Positions 60,845-64,000 of a stretch of DNA of 64,000 nt are shown here, piece by piece. The notes under the pieces are model-generated. The model had not been told where the DNA came from and did no database searches. It worked only from the letters and a program-made list of their open reading frames with translations. The position numbers and the translations under genes are program-made. The stretch's first letter is position 1; each line of letters opens with the position of its first letter. This DNA is from Halomarina rubra (lineage in GTDB: Archaea; Halobacteriota; Halobacteria; Halobacteriales; Haloarculaceae): contig NZ_JALXFV010000003.1 in NCBI RefSeq assembly GCF_023699475.1, positions 612,878-676,877 on the forward strand, read 5' to 3'.

Positions 60845-61963
60845 ATGAAAGAGAAACTCACCTCAGTCACACGGCGAGACGTCATGAAGGGCGTCGGGGG
60901 CCTCGCGGCGCTCTCGATGTCGAACGCGACGTTCGCCGAGGCACGGACCGCGATGAACGCCCCGCTCGAGAGCGACCCTCACACGGCGGACACCTACCGG
61001 GCCATCGTCGACGCCATCGTCCCCCGAACGCCCGAACTGGAGGACGAACTCGGCGGCGAACACGTCCCCGGCGGCCTCGATATCGAACTCGAGAAGTTCC
61101 TCATCTGGGACTTCAACCACTTCCAGGAGATTCGCGCCGAGATGGTCTCGGAGAAACTCGACCCGGCGCAACCGCTCATGCCCCGAGCGATGTTCGAGGT
61201 GGACTACGAACTGCCGTTCCTCGGGTCCGCTCTCGACGGCGTCGTCGACCTCATCGACCTCAGCCTGCTCGACCTGCTGGACCTCGGTCTCGACACCGAC
61301 GCCCTCGAGGACGTGTTGACGTTCGGGTCGGTCGAACGCTTCGAGCTATCGGCCGTCGACGCCGACGGGAGCGGTACCGTCGACTTCGACCTCGTCGTCG
61401 AGACGGCCAACGAGACGACCCACCGTGTGCTCCAGAACTACCCCTACGCACCGGTGTTCACGCTCGTCTTCGACATCGTCGCCGCTGAGTTCATCGTCCG
61501 CGGGAACAACGAGGACCCCGTCTCGGCGAACGAGCAGTTCCCCGGTGGCGGGACGTTCACGAAACTGTCCCGTGAGGACCGCCTGCGCTGTCTCTGGACC
61601 ATCGTCGACGGGAGCATTATCGACGACCTCGACGAGTTGCTCTCGCCGTTCGTCCCCGACCTCGGCATCCTGAAGTACGTCGTCATGGCGGTCAACGGCC
61701 TCCACGGCTTCGGCTACTACACCGAGTGGGGAGGGTACGGGACGACCAAGACCGCGACGCCGAACGAACGCGAGATGCAGACGCCCGCCGGCGAGGTCCA
61801 GAGCCGCCAACAGAGCGGCTACCCCGGCCCGGCCGACGGCTACGCCGCCAACTGGCGACACGCCGTCCCCGGCGGGTTCGCCGACCCGCCCGCCGACGAG
61901 TTGAACCTGCCCGACGACCTGACCGGCGACGACGTCATCGACGGTCTCGGGGGTGGGCGATGA
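60845..61963 (+). CDS. Tat-targeted small subunit of a GMC dehydrogenase (gluconate 2-dehydrogenase subunit 3 family)
   Basis: The 372-residue protein starts at the ATG 60845 (MKEKLTSVTRRDVMKGVGGL), with a Tat signal (RRDVMKG and a short hydrophobic stretch) and no lipobox. The family segment is TYRAIVDAIVPRTPELEDELGGEHVPGG, as in subunit 3 of gluconate 2-dehydrogenase, but the chain is much longer than the bacterial subunit (roughly 370 against 200-250). Its ATGA overlap with the GMC gene shows the two are made together. It probably carries the flavin subunit out through Tat, as bacterial small subunits do. Confidence 0.85.
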   Translation: MKEKLTSVTRRDVMKGVGGLAALSMSNATFAEARTAMNAPLESDPHTADTYRAIVDAIVPRTPELEDELGGEHVPGGLDIELEKFLIWDFNHFQEIRAEMVSEKLDPAQPLMPRAMFEVDYELPFLGSALDGVVDLIDLSLLDLLDLGLDTDALEDVLTFGSVERFELSAVDADGSGTVDFDLVVETANETTHRVLQNYPYAPVFTLVFDIVAAEFIVRGNNEDPVSANEQFPGGGTFTKLSREDRLRCLWTIVDGSIIDDLDELLSPFVPDLGILKYVVMAVNGLHGFGYYTEWGGYGTTKTATPNEREMQTPAGEVQSRQQSGYPGPADGYAANWRHAVPGGFADPPADELNLPDDLTGDDVIDGLGGGR

Positions 61964-63714
61964 ACGACCCGGACGTCATCGTCGTCGGTGCCGGTGCGGA
62001 CGGCCCCGCAGCGGCCTCCCGTCTCGCTCGCGAACACGGTCTCGACGTGCTCATCCTCGAAGGCGGCCCGTGGCACGGCAACAGCAAGTGGCCGAAACCC
62101 CACGCCGACGCCGGTGGGACGGTCAGCACCGACCCCGACGACCTCGACGGGAAACTGCTCGACGAGCAGTTCACCCACCGCGAGGCTGACGCCAACGACC
62201 CGACCTGGGGCTACCTGCGTGTGGGACCGGCCGACCACTCGCGCGCGCCGTGGTTCCGCAACCTGCATCAGAACGCGTTCATCTGGCAGGTCGGCGCGGT
62301 CGGCGGCACCTCGCTGCACTACTTCGCGAACCACCCGCGAGCGTACCCCCACGCCATCGACGAACAGCCCCACTGGCCCATCTCCTACGAGGACCTCGTC
62401 CCGTACTACCAGCTCAACGAGGAGGTGACCCACACCCAGCAGGCACCGATGACCGCCAAGGAGGAGGTGTTCATCGAGGGGGCCAAAGGTGCGGGCTACG
62501 ACCGTATCGACACGAAGAACGTCGTCTCGACGGGGTGGCGACCGCAGGCCAACGCCGTCTCCGTCCCCGGCAAGGAGACGTCGAACGGCCAACCGCTCGA
62601 CGCCGACTACGACGGATCGTTCAGCTACGACGACGGCTTCCGTGGCGACACGCTCGTCGGCGACCACTTCCAGGGCTCGTCGACGCCCGTCGACGCGCCG
62701 GTCCGCGAGAAGGCGCGCAAGTCCGCGAACGTCAGTTGGGTGCCGCGAGCGCTCGACACGAACGACGAACCCGACGCCGGGAGCGTCGCCATCCGGCCGA
62801 ATGCGTTCGTCACCGACGTCCACACCGAAGAGGGCGCGGGGACGCTCGAAGCGACCGGTGTGACGTTCCGTGACTCGTGGTCCGGGCAGTCCCAGCGCGT
62901 CTCGGCCGACACCGTCGTGCTCGCCGGTGGCTGTATCGAGACGCCGCGACTCTGGCTCAGTTCGGGCCTCCCGGACGACGGCTGGGTCGGCAAGGGCCTG
63001 ACGACCCACTGGTTCGACTGGGTCGTCGGCGTCTACGACGACGACACCGTCGCGAACATCAACCCCGAGGAAGAGCACATGGACCCGTACATCGGGCAGA
63101 ACTCCGCGGTCAGGTTCGACAAACCCGGCGTCGGCGGGATGGAGGACATCGGGATGTCACCCGGCCTCGTCTCCTACGCCGACTACCTGTTCACCGAGGC
63201 GGGCTACAGTTTCGACACGCCGACCGACCCCGACGAGCCGTGGGACACCCGCGGCTACCTCGTCGGCGAGGAACTCAAACGGAAGATGTCGAACTACCGC
63301 CAGACGAAGGCGCTGCTCATCCTCACCGACGACCTGCCCCGACAGGACAACGGCGTCTCGCTGGACAACACGTTCAGCGACGAACACGGTGCGGTGCCGA
63401 AGGTGAAGTGGGAACCGCACCCCGACGACGACGCCAAGCGCGACGAACTCGCGCGCATCGCCGCCCGCATCCACCGCGAGGCCGGCGCGTCCCACGTCCA
63501 CCGCGCGGAGTGGCCGCCGCTCCTCTTGCACATGCAGTCGTCGATGCGCATGGGGAAGGTGCTCAACGCGAGCGCCGAGGCGAAGAACGTCTCGCGACTG
63601 TTCGTCGCCGACCACTCCGCGATGGCCAACGGCATCGGCGGGCCGAACCCGACGAACACCGGCCAGGCGCTCGCACTCCGAACCGCCGACCAGATCGCCG
63701 CGCGCTACTTCTGA
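61960..63714 (+). CDS. GMC-family flavin oxidoreductase
   Basis: The 584-residue enzyme oxidises an alcohol or sugar with FAD. The N-terminal FAD-binding motif reads VIVVGAGADGPAAASRLA, with GPA in place of the common SGA-type turn. The second motif is VGGTSLHYFANHPRAYP. TVVLAGGCIETPRLWLSSGL is the conserved middle, and the C-terminus has the GMC close LLHMQSSMRMGK and LFVADHSAMANGIGGPNPTNTGQALALR. It has no signal of its own and depends on the preceding Tat-signal subunit if it acts outside. No cytochrome c subunit gene follows. Confidence 0.92.
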   Translation: MNDPDVIVVGAGADGPAAASRLAREHGLDVLILEGGPWHGNSKWPKPHADAGGTVSTDPDDLDGKLLDEQFTHREADANDPTWGYLRVGPADHSRAPWFRNLHQNAFIWQVGAVGGTSLHYFANHPRAYPHAIDEQPHWPISYEDLVPYYQLNEEVTHTQQAPMTAKEEVFIEGAKGAGYDRIDTKNVVSTGWRPQANAVSVPGKETSNGQPLDADYDGSFSYDDGFRGDTLVGDHFQGSSTPVDAPVREKARKSANVSWVPRALDTNDEPDAGSVAIRPNAFVTDVHTEEGAGTLEATGVTFRDSWSGQSQRVSADTVVLAGGCIETPRLWLSSGLPDDGWVGKGLTTHWFDWVVGVYDDDTVANINPEEEHMDPYIGQNSAVRFDKPGVGGMEDIGMSPGLVSYADYLFTEAGYSFDTPTDPDEPWDTRGYLVGEELKRKMSNYRQTKALLILTDDLPRQDNGVSLDNTFSDEHGAVPKVKWEPHPDDDAKRDELARIAARIHREAGASHVHRAEWPPLLLHMQSSMRMGKVLNASAEAKNVSRLFVADHSAMANGIGGPNPTNTGQALALRTADQIAARYF

Positions 63715-63843
63715 GCGCCGGCGTCGGCCGCACTCGACGCGGTCGGTCGGTCTTTCGAGCGTCCCTGCGGAGTCCGCGACGACCGCCGCGGTGCGTCCCG
63801 TTCGTCGACTAGAGTTTTGAGACTGCCGCGAGTGCTGGTCGGT

Positions 63844-64000
63844 ATGGCTGCCGCCGACGAACCATCGGATACGACCGACCAGCGCCGCTCGCTGTCGCGA
63901 CTGGGGAGAGTGTTGCTCGGCCTCGGCCTCGCGTTGCAGGCATCGGAGGACTTCCGGGACATGGACGACACCGTCGAGTACGCCGAATCAGCGGGCGTCC
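63844..64000 (+). CDS. DoxX-like membrane protein, N-terminal fragment
   Basis: Only the first 52 codons are in the window; the gene runs off the right edge. The visible part starts MAAADEPSDTTDQRRSLSRL. It continues GRVLLGLGLALQASEDFRDM, then DDTVEYAESAGV, which is the opening of haloarchaeal DoxX-family proteins as I know them. A TATA-like AGAGTTTTGA (63811-63820) is centred about 28 nt before the ATG, consistent with a leaderless transcript. Confidence 0.65.
   Translation, partial: MAAADEPSDTTDQRRSLSRLGRVLLGLGLALQASEDFRDMDDTVEYAESAGV

Overview
The window is chromosomal DNA from a haloarchaeon (class Halobacteria). The evidence is a very GC-rich sequence, acidic proteins, an archaeal information-processing set (TFB, MCM, RPA-type single-strand binding protein, Cdc6/Orc1-like ATPase, LonB, Tfx), twin-arginine lipoproteins, a tRNA gene with no encoded CCA, and TATA-like boxes 26-30 nt upstream of start codons, which is the spacing of leaderless transcripts. 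I cannot name the genus.

Layout. 1-486: the end of a TFB gene with a 24-bp tandem repeat over its stop codon. 520-3603 (minus strand): a compact cluster of a ParA/MinD-type ATPase and four proteins I cannot name. 3683-10938: small conserved genes, an SDR, a GNAT acetyltransferase, the MCM helicase, a zinc alcohol dehydrogenase and a DUF4166 protein. 11023-12173: a tRNA-Pro gene with repeated copies of its 3' end and an AT-rich stretch carrying a small Tat-exported protein, probably the scar of integration events. 12221-21941: a membrane protein, a TRAM protein, LonB, Tfx, an unusual SDR, a mannose-1-phosphate guanylyltransferase, a hydrolase and the rpa3-rpap3 pair.

21962-28325: a complete histidine-degradation operon (hutU-hutG-hutI-hutH, minus strand) with a divergent Bat-type regulator; the two transcripts share a 59-bp intergenic region with a palindrome. 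28381-33958: a ribbon-helix-helix protein, Tat lipoproteins, a DsbA-like protein overlapping a membrane protein with a CxxC pair, a TreT-like trehalose synthase and a universal stress protein. 34011-41456: glycerol catabolism (glpA-glpB-glpC divergent from glpK and a membrane protein). A degenerate Cdc6/Orc1-like protein, methylglyoxal synthase and an aldo/keto reductase follow.

45277-56607: a carbohydrate uptake and breakdown region. It has a TrmB regulator, a complete ABC importer with a 66-residue membrane microprotein fused to its operon, a Gfo/Idh/MocA dehydrogenase, a PfkB kinase, a GH13 alpha-glucosidase and an MFS carrier. 56834-64000: a NUDIX hydrolase behind a palindrome-rich promoter, a polysaccharide flippase, a CNNM/CorC-type membrane protein, a Tat-targeted small subunit plus GMC dehydrogenase, and the start of a DoxX-like gene.

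No CRISPR array, rRNA operon, intact transposase or prophage was seen. The best candidates for something undescribed are the ParA-centred cluster (520-3603), the DsbA-like/CAAC membrane pair (30270-31567), the ABC-importer microprotein (51175-51375) and the tRNA-Pro scar.
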